From assembly GCA_963806735.1 (NCBI GenBank), contig CAWEBE010000043.1, positions 124,001-188,000 of the forward strand: 64,000 bases of DNA, written 5' to 3'. The number at the start of each line of letters is the position of its first letter. The stretch's first letter is position 1. The DNA is from CADEFX01 sp963806735 (lineage in GTDB: Bacteria > Pseudomonadota > Alphaproteobacteria > Rhizobiales > Hyphomicrobiaceae). Positions 27,089 through 36,670 of this stretch are shown piece by piece. A model generated the notes under the pieces. That model saw only the letters and a program-made list of their open reading frames with translations, had not been told where the DNA came from and made no database searches. Both the position numbers and the translations under genes were made by a program.

Positions 27089-27709
27089 TTAGCCAGGAAA
27101 GTAGTGGGCGTAGTCGGCCCGCGCCGCCACGAGAATGCCGCGAGCTTCCATCGCATCGTACACCGGGTCGACCGTAATGGTGTTCGGTGTGTTGCCAGGG
27201 AGCGCCTTATACGTGAGGAAGTAGTGCCGGATGCGGTCGATGATGGGACGAGGCAGCTGTGAGACGTCGGCGATCTCGCCGTACGTCGGATCGCCAAGCA
27301 ATACAGCCAGGATCTTGTCATCGGCTTCGCCCCGTTCGACCATGCGAAGACCGCCGATTGGCCGTGCATCGAGAAGGATCTCACCGCGCGAGATGGGCCG
27401 GTCCGTCAGCACGCAGATGTCGAGCGGGTCGCCGTCTCCCTGAGAGACGGGCGGGCTGCCCGCGAGTGCATACGCCGCAACCCGATCGCCGCAGTACGTG
27501 CGTGGGACGAATCCGTACAGCGTCGGACAAAAGCTCGAGAAGCGCTGCGGACGATCCACCATGAGGTAGCCGGAGTGCTTGTCGATCTCGTACTTCACCC
27601 CGTCGGTCGGGACCATCTCGATATAAGCGCGGACGATTTCGGGAAAGCGCTTGCCCGGGTCGATGCCGTGCCACGGGTGGGGCCGATACTCTTGCGGGCG
27701 GTCATGCAT
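27089..27709 (-). CDS. ppa: Inorganic pyrophosphatase
   Basis: Family I soluble pyrophosphatase, hydrolysing PPi to two phosphates. 206 residues. The metal-binding signature is DGDPLDICVL (about residue 91), preceded by VKYEIDKHSGYLMVDR and YGFVPRTYCGDRV and followed by DDKILAV and the C-terminal AR region. The ATG at 27709 (MHDRPQEYRPHPWHGI) is chosen over an upstream in-frame start because family members begin near the HPWHGI block. It is divergent from the CinA fusion gene. Confidence 0.92.
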   Translation of the reverse strand: MHDRPQEYRPHPWHGIDPGKRFPEIVRAYIEMVPTDGVKYEIDKHSGYLMVDRPQRFSSFCPTLYGFVPRTYCGDRVAAYALAGSPPVSQGDGDPLDICVLTDRPISRGEILLDARPIGGLRMVERGEADDKILAVLLGDPTYGEIADVSQLPRPIIDRIRHYFLTYKALPGNTPNTITVDPVYDAMEARGILVAARADYAHYFPG

Positions 27710-27914
27710 AGGCCGGAGCTTATCCCGAATAGGCTGCCGCGTCGCCGCGGATCGTGGAGAGCCTAGCACCGCGCCGGCTCAAGGTGGGCGGTCATGCTGG
27801 ACATTTCTGGCCTCGGCAGCTTCGCCGGCTTGCCCATGCACTCCGTTGACTCTGTCCGAGCTGTCTCTCACCATCCGCAAGGCAATTTGAGCTTCAGATC
27901 ACCACACAGGCACC

Positions 27915-29072
27915 ATGAGCCCTTCGGACGCTGCGTGGCAACAATTGGTCTCCGCACTACACGCGTCGGGCCGCAAGGCTGCACTCGCGATCACCGGCGG
28001 GGGCAGTGGCGCGGTCGGCGAGTTGCTTCGTGTTCCCGGGGGCTCTCGGCTGCTGATCGAGGCGCAGGTTCCCTACGACGAGCGGGCGCTTGCAACGTTT
28101 CTCGGCTTTGCACCGGCGCAGGCATGCAGTGCTGACACCGCAATCGCGATGGCGCGGAGCGTGCGGGCACGCGCAACGAAACTGGTGCCGGCGGGTACCG
28201 ATCCGGTTGGTGTCGGCGCGACGGCGGCACTGGTGAGCGATCGCCCGCGCAGAGGCGAGCATCGGTTTCACGTCGCATTCGCCAGCTCTACCCGCATCGC
28301 GCACTGCACGGGTGTGATGGCCAAGGGCCGACGTGATCGCGCCGCTGAAGAAGACCTCGTCTCGCGCGCGATCGTCCTGTGGCTAGCCCACGCATGCGGG
28401 ACTGCCGCCCCGTCGCCACGCAGTCTGCTCGATGCGGATGAGCATTTTGCCGAGGCTGTCGTCGCCGGCGTGGATACTATCGAGCAGCTCTTGGCGGGCG
28501 ACCTCGATCGCGTCACCGCCCAGCCCGATGGCCAAATGATCCTGTCAGGGCCGCAGCCTCTCGTGCTGTTGCCGGGCTCTTTCAACCCGGTGCACGCGGG
28601 GCACGTGTTGCTGGCGCGGGCCGCCGAAGAGCTCAGGCAGCAGCCCTTGGTGTTCGAAATCTCTGTCACCAACGTCGACAAGCCGCCGCTGGCGGGCAAG
28701 ACGGTGAGAGACCGGCTCGCGCAATTCGCCTGGAAGTCGCCGGTCGAGCTCACGAGAGCGCCCACCTTCGTCGAGAAATCGCGCCTATTTCCGAGGACGA
28801 CGTTTGTGATCGGAGCGGATACAGCGGAGCGGCTGGTTGCGCCGAAGTATTATGGAGACGATGAGGCTCGCATGCACCTCGCACTCGAGGAAATCGGCAA
28901 TTCCGGGGGCAGCTTTCTGGTAGCTGTGCGCATCGACGGCGCGGGGCGCATACGCGCGCTGAGCGACATCCCCGTGCCGCGGCGCTATACCGATCTCTTC
29001 ACCGAAATCCCAGAGCACCGTTTCCGTCTCGACACCTCTTCATCCGAGATCCGCGCACGGGGACGTGCGTAG
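27915..29072 (+). CDS. CinA C-terminal-like domain fused to a nucleotidylyltransferase
   Basis: 385 residues in two parts. Residues about 10-165 resemble the CinA/PncC domain (KAALAITGGGSGAVGELLRV; a GVGATAAL loop), which in PncC deamidates NMN. Residues about 215-380 are a cytidylyltransferase-type fold with PGSFNPVHAGHVLLARAA (the HxGH-type nucleotide motif) and an FVIGADTAERL block. The terminal SSSEIRA resembles the S-x-T/S-x-IR motif of adenylyltransferases. The pairing suggests NAD or nucleotide repair, but this is inference; proteins with this architecture are known and uncharacterised to my knowledge. Confidence 0.82.
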   Translation: MSPSDAAWQQLVSALHASGRKAALAITGGGSGAVGELLRVPGGSRLLIEAQVPYDERALATFLGFAPAQACSADTAIAMARSVRARATKLVPAGTDPVGVGATAALVSDRPRRGEHRFHVAFASSTRIAHCTGVMAKGRRDRAAEEDLVSRAIVLWLAHACGTAAPSPRSLLDADEHFAEAVVAGVDTIEQLLAGDLDRVTAQPDGQMILSGPQPLVLLPGSFNPVHAGHVLLARAAEELRQQPLVFEISVTNVDKPPLAGKTVRDRLAQFAWKSPVELTRAPTFVEKSRLFPRTTFVIGADTAERLVAPKYYGDDEARMHLALEEIGNSGGSFLVAVRIDGAGRIRALSDIPVPRRYTDLFTEIPEHRFRLDTSSSEIRARGRA

Positions 29073-29226
29073 CATGCCTTCCGGCATCCATTGAGGATGT
29101 CCGAAGGCGCCTAAGAAGCGGACATAGTCGGCACGCTTGACCGCATTGCTCATGCCGATTCCCGACTCGCGCAGCGCGGCAAGTGCTCTTGGCGTACACG
29201 ACGCGAACCGAGGTGCATGAGGCTGG

Positions 29227-30709
29227 TTAAGCCCCGAAGGTTTTTGGCAGTGCGGCCGCCATGATCCGGCCGAGGCCCCGGTCAAGACGAGCTACCAAGC
29301 CAGTGCGCTCGGCGCCGCTCTCCGGCCGCGTCCGCTCCTCGATGATGCGGGCGAGTGCGTCCCCCGTCGTCTCACCCAGCTTGGCGTACCGTCCAATGGT
29401 TGAGAAGTCGCGCCGCCACAGCGCCGCTACCAGCATGAGCGGACCGAATGCCTCTTTCTGCATGACGACACCTGGATGACCACGCTGTTCCTGCTTGGTG
29501 AACTCCTCGTAGTAATGGCTCCAGTGGCGTCCAGGGCGAAGGTGGTGCACGGCGTGGAAGTCGTCGCCGAGGTTGCCGTGGCCGCTGCCGACATATTCGA
29601 TGGAGTTGCCGTGGGCGCCCTGATGATCCTCGGGATCGACGACGCCGTGCCAGTAGAAGGCGATGAGTGACAGGATGTTGCCGCCGAGGAAGCGTGAGCT
29701 GAAGAGCACCAGCGCGGCGATCGGGTTGACGACGGCGAGCACCAGCAGGATCGTGTACCAAAGGGCGAGCCCGCGCAGAACGTCGCGCATCGGCCGGATC
29801 TTGCCCTTGCGATAGAGGTAGCTCAGGACCCACCAGCCGGTGACAAGGTCAACGCCTTGGCGGAGCGCGTGGCGGCTGAAATCGAGGAAGCTGGTGCGGT
29901 CATAGGGAAGCGTCGTTTGCGAGTTCGGCCGGTCCGTTGTCCTCGGTGTGGTGAACGTAAATATGCTGCACGCGGTAGTAGCCGGGCACACGGGCGACGA
30001 GGAGCGTCAGCACCCACTCGAAATAGATCTGTAGCCAGCCAAGCAGCCGCTTGACGAGCTGGCTGGCGCCGAGTTTCGGTTGAAAGATGCGCGTGTGAAT
30101 GTTGGTGTGGTCGGTGATTTCTTGCGGCAATTGGGTCAGGAGCAGCATCACGGTGTAGCCGATGATGACGAGATAGTTGATGGTCGCCGGCAGCACGAGC
30201 AGAACCGAAAGGGGGATGATGGCGATTGAGTTGGCGAGCCAGACGCGCGTAAAAATTGCATCAATCGGGTGGTGGAGATGGCGGGCGAGCAGCCGCTCCA
30301 GTGGCCGGCTGGCGATCGAGGCCCTGAGCTCGGGGAAGGTGTCGGGATAGCTGGTCGCAACCAGGTAGACGCGCGCGAACAGCCCAAGCGTGAGCCACAC
30401 CAACATTTCTAGTCCGATCTCGCTCCAGCTGCTGTAATCCGGGAAGAATCCAGGCAGGCATTGCGTCAGGGCTGTGACCAGCAGCGAGGACCCCATCATC
30501 CAGGCGATTGGCGCGCGCTCGATGAGGCTGCGCGGCAGCACCGAGGCAAACAGAGTTGCCCCAGCGCGCGTCAGCCAATAGAGCGAGCAGGCCATCAGCA
30601 CGAAGTAGCTCGACAGCACGCCCGCAAAACAGGTGGCGAGGAAGCTTTCGGAGCGTAACGAGCGTGCACCTGCGTCAGCGGTCGCGATTGAAACGGCAGC
30701 GTTCGACAT
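29227..30709 (-). pseudogene. Fatty acid desaturase-type membrane protein, frameshifted
   Basis: Two overlapping frames join into one protein of about 490 residues. The first (to about 29923) carries several membrane helices and the His box QHIYVHHTEDNGPA. The second continues QTTLPYDRTSFLDFSRHALR, then more helices, GNSIEYVGSGHGNLGDDFHAVHHLRPGRHW with further His boxes, and a helical tail. Removing one base (the C at 29923) restores a continuous family-like sequence. The di-iron His clusters point to a desaturase or hydroxylase acting on lipids. Either the gene is broken or the sequence has an error; everything else looks intact. Confidence 0.8.
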
Positions 30710-30931
30710 GGGAGGCCTCACAGTTGGCGGCTGTTAGCGTCCCGAAGTTAGCTATGTACCTAGCTGCCCGATGCTCCCAGGGTAACAGGTGCTGGTGTGT
30801 AGCGCCGGTTGTGTGGCCACTTCCGATGATGTCGGGGTGGGGCGCATCCGATCGATGCTTAGTGGGCGTACCCGAAGAGCCTCAGCGCTGAGCGGCCCAG
30901 CGCGTGAGTTCCTTAGCCGCGCATACGCGGT

Positions 30932-31306
30932 TCAAAAATCAAGAGACAGCCGTTCACACACGGCGGCCGCGGCGCTGGCATCCCGACGGCTTTCTTCGGA
31001 GGTGGGATCGCACATGCGTTCGCGCACCCGAGCCAGTGCTTCGGGCTCAAGGCGATTGAGTGCGTCTACGTAGAGATCAGCCAGCACACCAAGTTGCGCG
31101 GCAGTGAAGCGGTACGAATAGCGCAGCACCGCCGTTGCGACTGCGCGCTTGCAGCTGTAGCCCTCGAGGGTGGCTAGTGTTTCGCGCGCGGCACAGCGCA
31201 CTCGCGCTCGTCCACCCTCGATCATGAAGTTCTGCCGGGCAAAGTCGTCGAGGGGAGTGCCCTGTAGCAACACCACGATCTCAAGGACGATGTGCGCCTT
31301 GGTCAT
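30932..31306 (-). CDS. Hypothetical helical protein, 124 aa
   Basis: Not recognised. It is predicted mostly helical with Cys residues at 38, 53, 99 and 117 and a segment RFTAAQLGVLADLYVDALNR. It has no signal peptide. The divergent position to the M19 dipeptidase gene and the regular amino acid make-up support a real gene, but no family is evident. Confidence 0.5.
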   Translation of the reverse strand: MTKAHIVLEIVVLLQGTPLDDFARQNFMIEGGRARVRCAARETLATLEGYSCKRAVATAVLRYSYRFTAAQLGVLADLYVDALNRLEPEALARVRERMCDPTSEESRRDASAAAAVCERLSLDF

Positions 31307-31503
31307 GACGGCACGATAAGACTTGCCCAGTATACAGGCAATCTTTGCCTATAAAGAAGGCAAGCGACCCCGGGTCGACGATCTCATTGAGTCGCCAGAA
31401 CCGACCGAACCCAGCGCCAGCGATCAAGATGCGCGGGTTCATCGGCTCGATGTCCGCTTCTGTATAATGGGGGCGAATATTGACGATCTCAGGAGATGGC
31501 GGA

Positions 31504-32547
31504 ATGGATCGTCGCAGGTTTTTGGCATGTACCCTGGCCAGCCCTTTGTTGATTGGCGACCGGGCGATGGCGCAATCGCCCATCTTCACAGGCGACATGC
31601 ATTTCCATTCGTTCTTCGCCGACAGCAAGTACCATCTACGCCCCCTTGCGCAGGCATTGGCGACTGGCAGCACGACTTTGGCTGCGTGGTCACTGGTGGG
31701 CGACCTTCTGTGGTTTGATGTCAAAACCTACAAGCAAAGGTCGGTGCCGAAGGCAGGCGAAGCGCTGGGTTGGTTCCAGCGCGAAATGGGCCGGATCAAG
31801 GAGCACCTAATCCAGGAAAAACTGAAAGTTTTGCGCGCGCCAGCAGACGTCGACTTAGCTCTCCAGGGGCAACCCCATGTAGTGCTGGCCGTCGAGGGCG
31901 CGAACTTCATTGAGACAGACGCTCGCGGCGTGAAAACCGCCTACGATTTGGGCCTGCGCCATCTCCAGGTCGTGCATTACACCCGGAACGCGCTCGGGGA
32001 CATTCAGACGGAACCTGCCGAGCACCATGGCCTGACAGAGCTTGGAAAACAGGTCGTTCGAGAGTGTAATCGTCTCGGCATTCTTGTCGATCTGGCGCAC
32101 AGCACGGAAGCGGCGGTTCTAGACGCTCTCTCCGTCTCGCGTGCCCCGGCCGTGTGGTCGCACGGCTCGGTAACTCGACAACCATCGTCATCTGCCTCCG
32201 CAGCTATCTGGCGGCGTCGGCAACTTTCTCTGGACGTGGCGAGAGAGATTGCGCGCAAAGGAGGCGTCGTAGGTCTGTGGTCCCTGACAGCCGATGTTGG
32301 CAAGACGCTCGAAGCCTATGCCGATCGCATGATCGAGCTTGCTGAATGGCTTGGCGATGATCACGTCGCGTTTGGGACCGACATTAATGGCTTAGGGCCG
32401 TTCAGCGTGTTGTCGGGCCATGGCGATCTCCACCGCATCATCGCACACTGGCAGCGGCAGGGCGTCAAGGAAGGGCGGATACACAAGCTCGCCATCGGCA
32501 ACTACGCTCGAGTCCTCAAGACCGCCTTGCAGCCGTCTCTTGGGTGA
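31504..32547 (+). CDS. Membrane dipeptidase (peptidase M19), TAT-type signal
   Basis: A 347-residue protein of the renal dipeptidase family, dizinc hydrolases acting on dipeptides or other amides. It starts MDRRRFLACTLASPLLIG, a likely TAT signal, so it should be periplasmic. Zinc-ligand regions are visible: GDMHFHSFF near residue 32, VLAVEGANFIE around 129 (bridging Glu), LVDLAHSTEAA around 200, WSHGSVTR near 220, and GTDINGLGPF near 291 with the conserved Asp. AGGAG precedes the ATG. The substrate is unknown. Confidence 0.85.
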   Translation: MDRRRFLACTLASPLLIGDRAMAQSPIFTGDMHFHSFFADSKYHLRPLAQALATGSTTLAAWSLVGDLLWFDVKTYKQRSVPKAGEALGWFQREMGRIKEHLIQEKLKVLRAPADVDLALQGQPHVVLAVEGANFIETDARGVKTAYDLGLRHLQVVHYTRNALGDIQTEPAEHHGLTELGKQVVRECNRLGILVDLAHSTEAAVLDALSVSRAPAVWSHGSVTRQPSSSASAAIWRRRQLSLDVAREIARKGGVVGLWSLTADVGKTLEAYADRMIELAEWLGDDHVAFGTDINGLGPFSVLSGHGDLHRIIAHWQRQGVKEGRIHKLAIGNYARVLKTALQPSLG

Positions 32548-32804
32548 CGGGTCTAATATCAGACACCTAGCGCCTACCGAGGATCGAGCCGATGGCAAGG
32601 GCGAGGCCGCAGGGCTGGCACGCGCGATGAGCAGCCTGCAACCTTCCGTTTGCCACTCTTGAACAGACATCGAGTGGCATAGCGCTTATGCGTCGAGCCA
32701 AGAAGCCGACGTCCGCTAATATACACGTGCTGCCGAGTTGGCGGCCCCAATGATACAGCAACTGCGCTTGGCAGCCTGTTGCGCAAGCGGCGAGCGATAG
32801 ACGG

Positions 32805-33473
32805 TCAGCGCGAAGCGAGTGCCGTCTCGATCAGGGCGGTGGAGCCGACGATGTCGGCGATCTTCTCGCCGGCATCGATGCGGGCGAGCGTCTTCTTCTC
32901 TTCCTGCTGCAAGGCGATGGCGCGCGTCGCCGCCCACTCGATGTCGGCCGGATCGAGGATCAGCACGCCGTTCTCGTCGGCGAACACGGCGTCACCTGGA
33001 CGCACCGCGACCCCACCGCAGGAGATCGGCACGCAGAAGCCGCCGCCGAGGCCGATCTTCTTCTGTGTGATGGTCGAGAGCCCGCGCGCCCACACCGGCA
33101 CCCCGTACATGCGCAATTCGCCGATGTCGGTGACCATGCCGTCGACGACGATGCCGATGATGCCCGCCCTACGCGCGGCATAGGCGACGGCGCCGCCGGC
33201 GCAGGCATGCTTGTGGTCGCCGCAACGGTCGATGACCAGAACATCGCCGGGGCGGCACTGGCCGAGCGCGTGATGAATGATGACGGCATCGGGACCGGGT
33301 GAGCTGACGGTGACCGCCGTGCCGGCGATACGCATATCCGTGAAGTAGGCGCGAACGGCGGGGTCGACGAAACCGGAATGCAGAAAATGGCCGATGGTGG
33401 CGGGCTCGGCTTGGCGCAGCAGCTTCAGCAGCGCCTCATCGATCTGCGGCGGCAGCGAATTGAGCGTAAACAT
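32805..33473 (-). CDS. RraA/4-hydroxy-4-methyl-2-oxoglutarate aldolase-like protein
   Basis: 222 residues of the RraA/HMG-aldolase fold. The core is GGAVAYAARRAGIIGIVVDG followed by MVTDIGELR. In metal-dependent aldolases this position normally reads Arg-Asp; here it is Thr-Asp, so the catalytic Arg is replaced and aldolase activity is doubtful. The C-terminal part VAVRPGDAVFADENGVLILD is typical. It lies next to, and divergent from, the SelA-fold gene; members of this family recur in catabolic clusters. Confidence 0.85.
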   Translation of the reverse strand: MFTLNSLPPQIDEALLKLLRQAEPATIGHFLHSGFVDPAVRAYFTDMRIAGTAVTVSSPGPDAVIIHHALGQCRPGDVLVIDRCGDHKHACAGGAVAYAARRAGIIGIVVDGMVTDIGELRMYGVPVWARGLSTITQKKIGLGGGFCVPISCGGVAVRPGDAVFADENGVLILDPADIEWAATRAIALQQEEKKTLARIDAGEKIADIVGSTALIETALASR

Positions 33474-33611
33474 GGAAAAGCTCCGGCTGTTGCGAATGCG
33501 TTGAAGGCCTTGACCACAATATGATCTATTAAGCAGTCACTCGATTGGTTTCGCGGTTTCATTTGCCGTGCCTGCGCATCCCCATCCTCCAGGTCCAGCA
33601 CGGATTGCATC

Positions 33612-33731
33612 ATGACGACGGTGACCAAGCAGCGTGTTGCCTACTTCAACGGCCGCCTCGTGCCGGACAGCGCATCCCGGATCTGCCGTCTCCTCGCGGC
33701 TCAGTCTGCTACGGCTCGCAGAAGTCAGTGA
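33612..33731 (+). pseudogene. Relic: N-terminus of a class IV (branched-chain) aminotransferase
   Basis: A 39-codon frame whose first 24 residues (TKQRVAYFNGRLVPDSASRI) look like the start of a branched-chain aminotransferase; the rest is unrelated and stops at 33731, eight bases before the next gene. It is best read as a gene stump left by a deletion or rearrangement, though it could now be translated as a leader. Confidence 0.55.
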
Positions 33732-33738
33732 GGCAACT

Positions 33739-34974
33739 ATGTCCGCCAATGTCGAGCGACGATCCAATGAGAGCATCTATCGCCGCCTCGGCGTGCGGAC
33801 CATCATCAACGCATCAGGGCCGTCGACACGTCTCAGCGGCGGGATCATGCATCCCGAGGTCGCGGAAGCCATGGCCGAGGCCTCACAGTGGTGCGTCGAT
33901 CTCGGTGAGTTGCAGGGCCGGGCCTGCGAGTTGATCGCTGAGGCCACAGGAGCAGAGGCCGGATACGTGACGGCCGGAGCCGCCGCGGGCTTGATGCTGG
34001 GTACAGCGGCGTGCCTCGCCGGCCTCGATCCTGCCCGGATGAACCGGCTGCCGGACACCACCGGCATGCCGAACGAGGTGATCATAGCCCGCAGCCAGCG
34101 CAACATGTACGACCATGCCGTGTCGCAAGCCGGTGCGAGATTGATCGAGGTCGGCATCCCCGACCGCTTCTCCGGCGCCGGCGTGCGCGACGCTCAAGTG
34201 TGGGAGTACGAGGCGGCCATCAGCGAGCGGACGGTGGCAATTCTCTATGTGGCACAGGGGCACTCCGAGCCGCCGTTGGCAAAGATCGTGGAGATGGCTC
34301 ATCGCCACGACATCCCCGTGATCGTCGACGCCGCGGCCCAGTTGCCACCCGCCAGCAATCTCAAGCGCTTTATCTCCGAGGGCGCCGACTTGGTGGCCTT
34401 CTCCGGCGGTAAGGCTCTGGGTGGTCCACAGGCCTCCGGCATCCTCGCCGGGCGGCGCGACCTAATCCAGTCGGTGGCGCTGCAACAGCTCGACCACGAC
34501 ACCTACTTTGAGCAGTGGAGCCCGCCGGCCAACCTGCTCGACAAGTCGAAGCTAGTCGGCTTCCCGGCGAGCGGGATTGGGCGGGTGGCCAAATGCGGCA
34601 AGGAAGAGATCGTCGGCCTGCTGGCGGCGCTCAGACTGTTCCTCGCGCTGGACCATGAGGACGCGCGCCAGTTCTGGCTGGCATCGTGCCGGGAGATCGC
34701 GGCCGGACTTGAGGGCCTGGATGGTACGACGGTGAGCGTGGTTGAGGGCAACAGCAAGGGCATCCCGGAGGTCCACCTCAGGGTGGACCAGGCGAAGTTC
34801 GGCTTCACCGCAGCCGATTTGATCAAGCGCCTTCAGGACGGCAATCCGTCCGTTCACGCCAATCACGGTCGCGTGCGCGACGAAATGGTGGTGTTCGGAC
34901 CGACTTGTCTCAAGCCCGGAGACGGCGCCATTGTGATAGAACGCGTGCGCTCCGAGCTCGGTGTGCAGCCCTGA
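33739..34974 (+). CDS. SelA-fold PLP-dependent enzyme (not a true SelA)
   Basis: 411 residues of the SelA-like branch of PLP enzymes that also includes D-glucosaminate-6-phosphate ammonia lyase. It begins directly with the large domain (YRRLGVRTIINASGPSTRLS), lacking the extra N-terminal domain of real selenocysteine synthases. The PLP Asp is in PVIVDAAAQLPP (about 192) and the Schiff-base Lys in VAFSGGKALGGPQASG (about 221). The role is probably an ammonia lyase or aldolase on a small acid or sugar; with RraA and an aminotransferase next to it a sugar-acid pathway is plausible. Confidence 0.85.
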   Translation: MSANVERRSNESIYRRLGVRTIINASGPSTRLSGGIMHPEVAEAMAEASQWCVDLGELQGRACELIAEATGAEAGYVTAGAAAGLMLGTAACLAGLDPARMNRLPDTTGMPNEVIIARSQRNMYDHAVSQAGARLIEVGIPDRFSGAGVRDAQVWEYEAAISERTVAILYVAQGHSEPPLAKIVEMAHRHDIPVIVDAAAQLPPASNLKRFISEGADLVAFSGGKALGGPQASGILAGRRDLIQSVALQQLDHDTYFEQWSPPANLLDKSKLVGFPASGIGRVAKCGKEEIVGLLAALRLFLALDHEDARQFWLASCREIAAGLEGLDGTTVSVVEGNSKGIPEVHLRVDQAKFGFTAADLIKRLQDGNPSVHANHGRVRDEMVVFGPTCLKPGDGAIVIERVRSELGVQP

Positions 34975-35075
34975 TGTCTTGCGCTCCGCTCACAATTGAC
35001 ACCTCGCGGTGATCTTGCGACGTTTTGCACGCGATGTAGCTCTCCAGCCGATTTTGTCGCGAGAGGACACGGACC

Positions 35076-36395
35076 GTGTCGAGTAGTCATGCGCGTCGGA
35101 ATTCGACTATCGACGAGGCGTTGTTCGAGGCGGAGCAACGATACGCGCGCGCCAATCCGAAGAGCCTCGCCCGTCACCTGGAAGCCGCCAAGCACTTGCC
35201 CGGCGGCAACACGCGCACCAACATGTATTTCAGTCCATTTCCTGTTGCGATCACGCGCGGAGAGGGTGCGCGCCTGCATGACCTGGACGGGCACGTCTAC
35301 ACAGATTTTCTCGGTGAATACACGGCCGGCCTCTATGGGCACTCGCACCCACGCATTCGCGCGGCGATCACTGACGCTCTCGACGGTGGCCTCAATCTCG
35401 GTGGGCCCAATCGCTGGGAGGCAGAGCTCGGGCAGCTCATGTGCGAGCGCTTCCCCTCGCTTGAGAAGGTGCGATTCTGCAATTCAGGGACCGAGGCGAA
35501 TCTCTATGCCGTTACGGCTGCTCGCGCCTGTACCGGCCGGACGCATGTCCTGGTGTTCGACGGCGCGTATCACGGCGGGGTGCTCTCGTTCGTCAGTGCC
35601 AACCCGATGCGCGCGCCCTTCCCGTTTATCATTGCGCAGTACAACGATCCGGAGGGCACCACGGGCCTCATTGCGCGGCACCGCGATGAGCTGGCGGCGG
35701 TGCTCATCGAGCCCATGATCGGATCCGGCGGCGGCATCTCTGCGGACCGCGAGTTCCTCGCCCTGCTGCGCGAGGAGTCGAAGCGGCACGGTTTCGTGCT
35801 GATCTTCGACGAGGTGATGACCTCGCGGCTGGCGCCCGGCGGGCTGCAGGAGAAGCATGGCGTCCTGCCTGACATGACGACGTTCGGGAAATACATCGGC
35901 GGCGGCATGAGCTTCGGCGCCTTCGGCGGTGCCGATTCGATCATGCGTCGTTTCGATCCTGCTGTAGACGGTTCTTTCGTGCATTCGGGCACCTACAATA
36001 ACAACACGCTGACGATGGCCGCTGGTGTCGCTGGCTTGCGCGACGTGTACACGCGTGGCGCCTGTGCCGAGCTCAACGCCCGCGGTGACCGGCTACGCGA
36101 AAAGACCAACGCCGCCTTCCGTCGTCACGGCGTCGACATGCAGATGCTTGGCCAGGGTTCACTCAATGTCGTTCACATGCACGGGCGGCCAGTGCGGCGG
36201 CCGGCAGACGTGACCAATGATCCGAAGAGGCAGGCCCTCTTCCACCTGGAAATGCTCGAGCGCGGCTATTTCCTCTCGCGCCGCGGACTGTCCGCACTGT
36301 GCCTGCCGCTCACCGACGGGGAGGTGGACGGCTTCGTCGACGGCGTGGACGATTTCTGTTCGATCTATCGGCCGCTATTGCTGGATGTCGGGTAA
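35076..36395 (+). CDS. Class III aminotransferase (glutamate-1-semialdehyde aminomutase-like)
   Basis: 439 residues, fold type I PLP enzyme. Conserved blocks are HLPGGNTRTNMYFSPFP, DLDGHVYTDFLGEYTAGLYG, RFCNSGTEANLYAV (phosphate-binding, about 131), FDGAYHGG, LIFDEVMTSR (PLP Asp, about 247) and TFGKYIGGGMSFGAFGG with the Schiff-base Lys (about 272). The nearest named relative is GSA aminomutase, but the chromosomal setting suggests a catabolic transaminase. The start is GTG after GAGAGGA. It follows the SelA-fold gene by 101 bases and could share its transcript. Confidence 0.9.
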   Translation: MSSSHARRNSTIDEALFEAEQRYARANPKSLARHLEAAKHLPGGNTRTNMYFSPFPVAITRGEGARLHDLDGHVYTDFLGEYTAGLYGHSHPRIRAAITDALDGGLNLGGPNRWEAELGQLMCERFPSLEKVRFCNSGTEANLYAVTAARACTGRTHVLVFDGAYHGGVLSFVSANPMRAPFPFIIAQYNDPEGTTGLIARHRDELAAVLIEPMIGSGGGISADREFLALLREESKRHGFVLIFDEVMTSRLAPGGLQEKHGVLPDMTTFGKYIGGGMSFGAFGGADSIMRRFDPAVDGSFVHSGTYNNNTLTMAAGVAGLRDVYTRGACAELNARGDRLREKTNAAFRRHGVDMQMLGQGSLNVVHMHGRPVRRPADVTNDPKRQALFHLEMLERGYFLSRRGLSALCLPLTDGEVDGFVDGVDDFCSIYRPLLLDVG

Positions 36396-36536
36396 CCAGT
36401 TGATTGCGCCGTAGAGGATGAAAGCGACGTTGCTGAAGATGGCTACCGTCCGCAACCAACGCATATCGTGCATGGCGAAGGTCAGCAGCACCAATCCTGA
36501 CGCGACAAAACCAGTGATCTCGGATGCAGTGATCAT
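36375..36536 (-). CDS. Small two-span membrane protein, 53 aa
   Basis: Begins MITASEITGFVASGLVLLTF and ends AFILYGAINWLPDIQQ, giving two hydrophobic segments with a short basic link (MRWLRTVAI). The layout resembles short rhizobial membrane proteins related to YgjV/CBU_0592-type pieces; function unknown. Its end overlaps the end of the convergent aminotransferase gene by 21 bases. Confidence 0.6.
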   Translation of the reverse strand: MITASEITGFVASGLVLLTFAMHDMRWLRTVAIFSNVAFILYGAINWLPDIQQ

Positions 36537-36670
36537 GGCCAAACCCTCCGGCCGACTGCGAGCCAAGAGCTTGTAGGGGTCTTAGCTGGAGGGCTGTTAC
36601 CTGGGGAACAGCCACAACCTCCGACCGGTGGTCTGCTCCAAGCTGTCAACCTGCACCGAGGAGCCCGGCC

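Noticed and set aside
29227..30721. Two separate membrane proteins
   Set aside because: The two frames carry consecutive parts of one desaturase-like protein and join within a conserved block, so a frameshift is the simpler reading.
33739..34974. SelA, selenocysteine synthase, as partner of the SelW-like gene
   Set aside because: The N-terminal domain of true SelA is missing and the sequence fits the SelA-like lyase branch; SelB, SelD and tRNA-Sec are not nearby.
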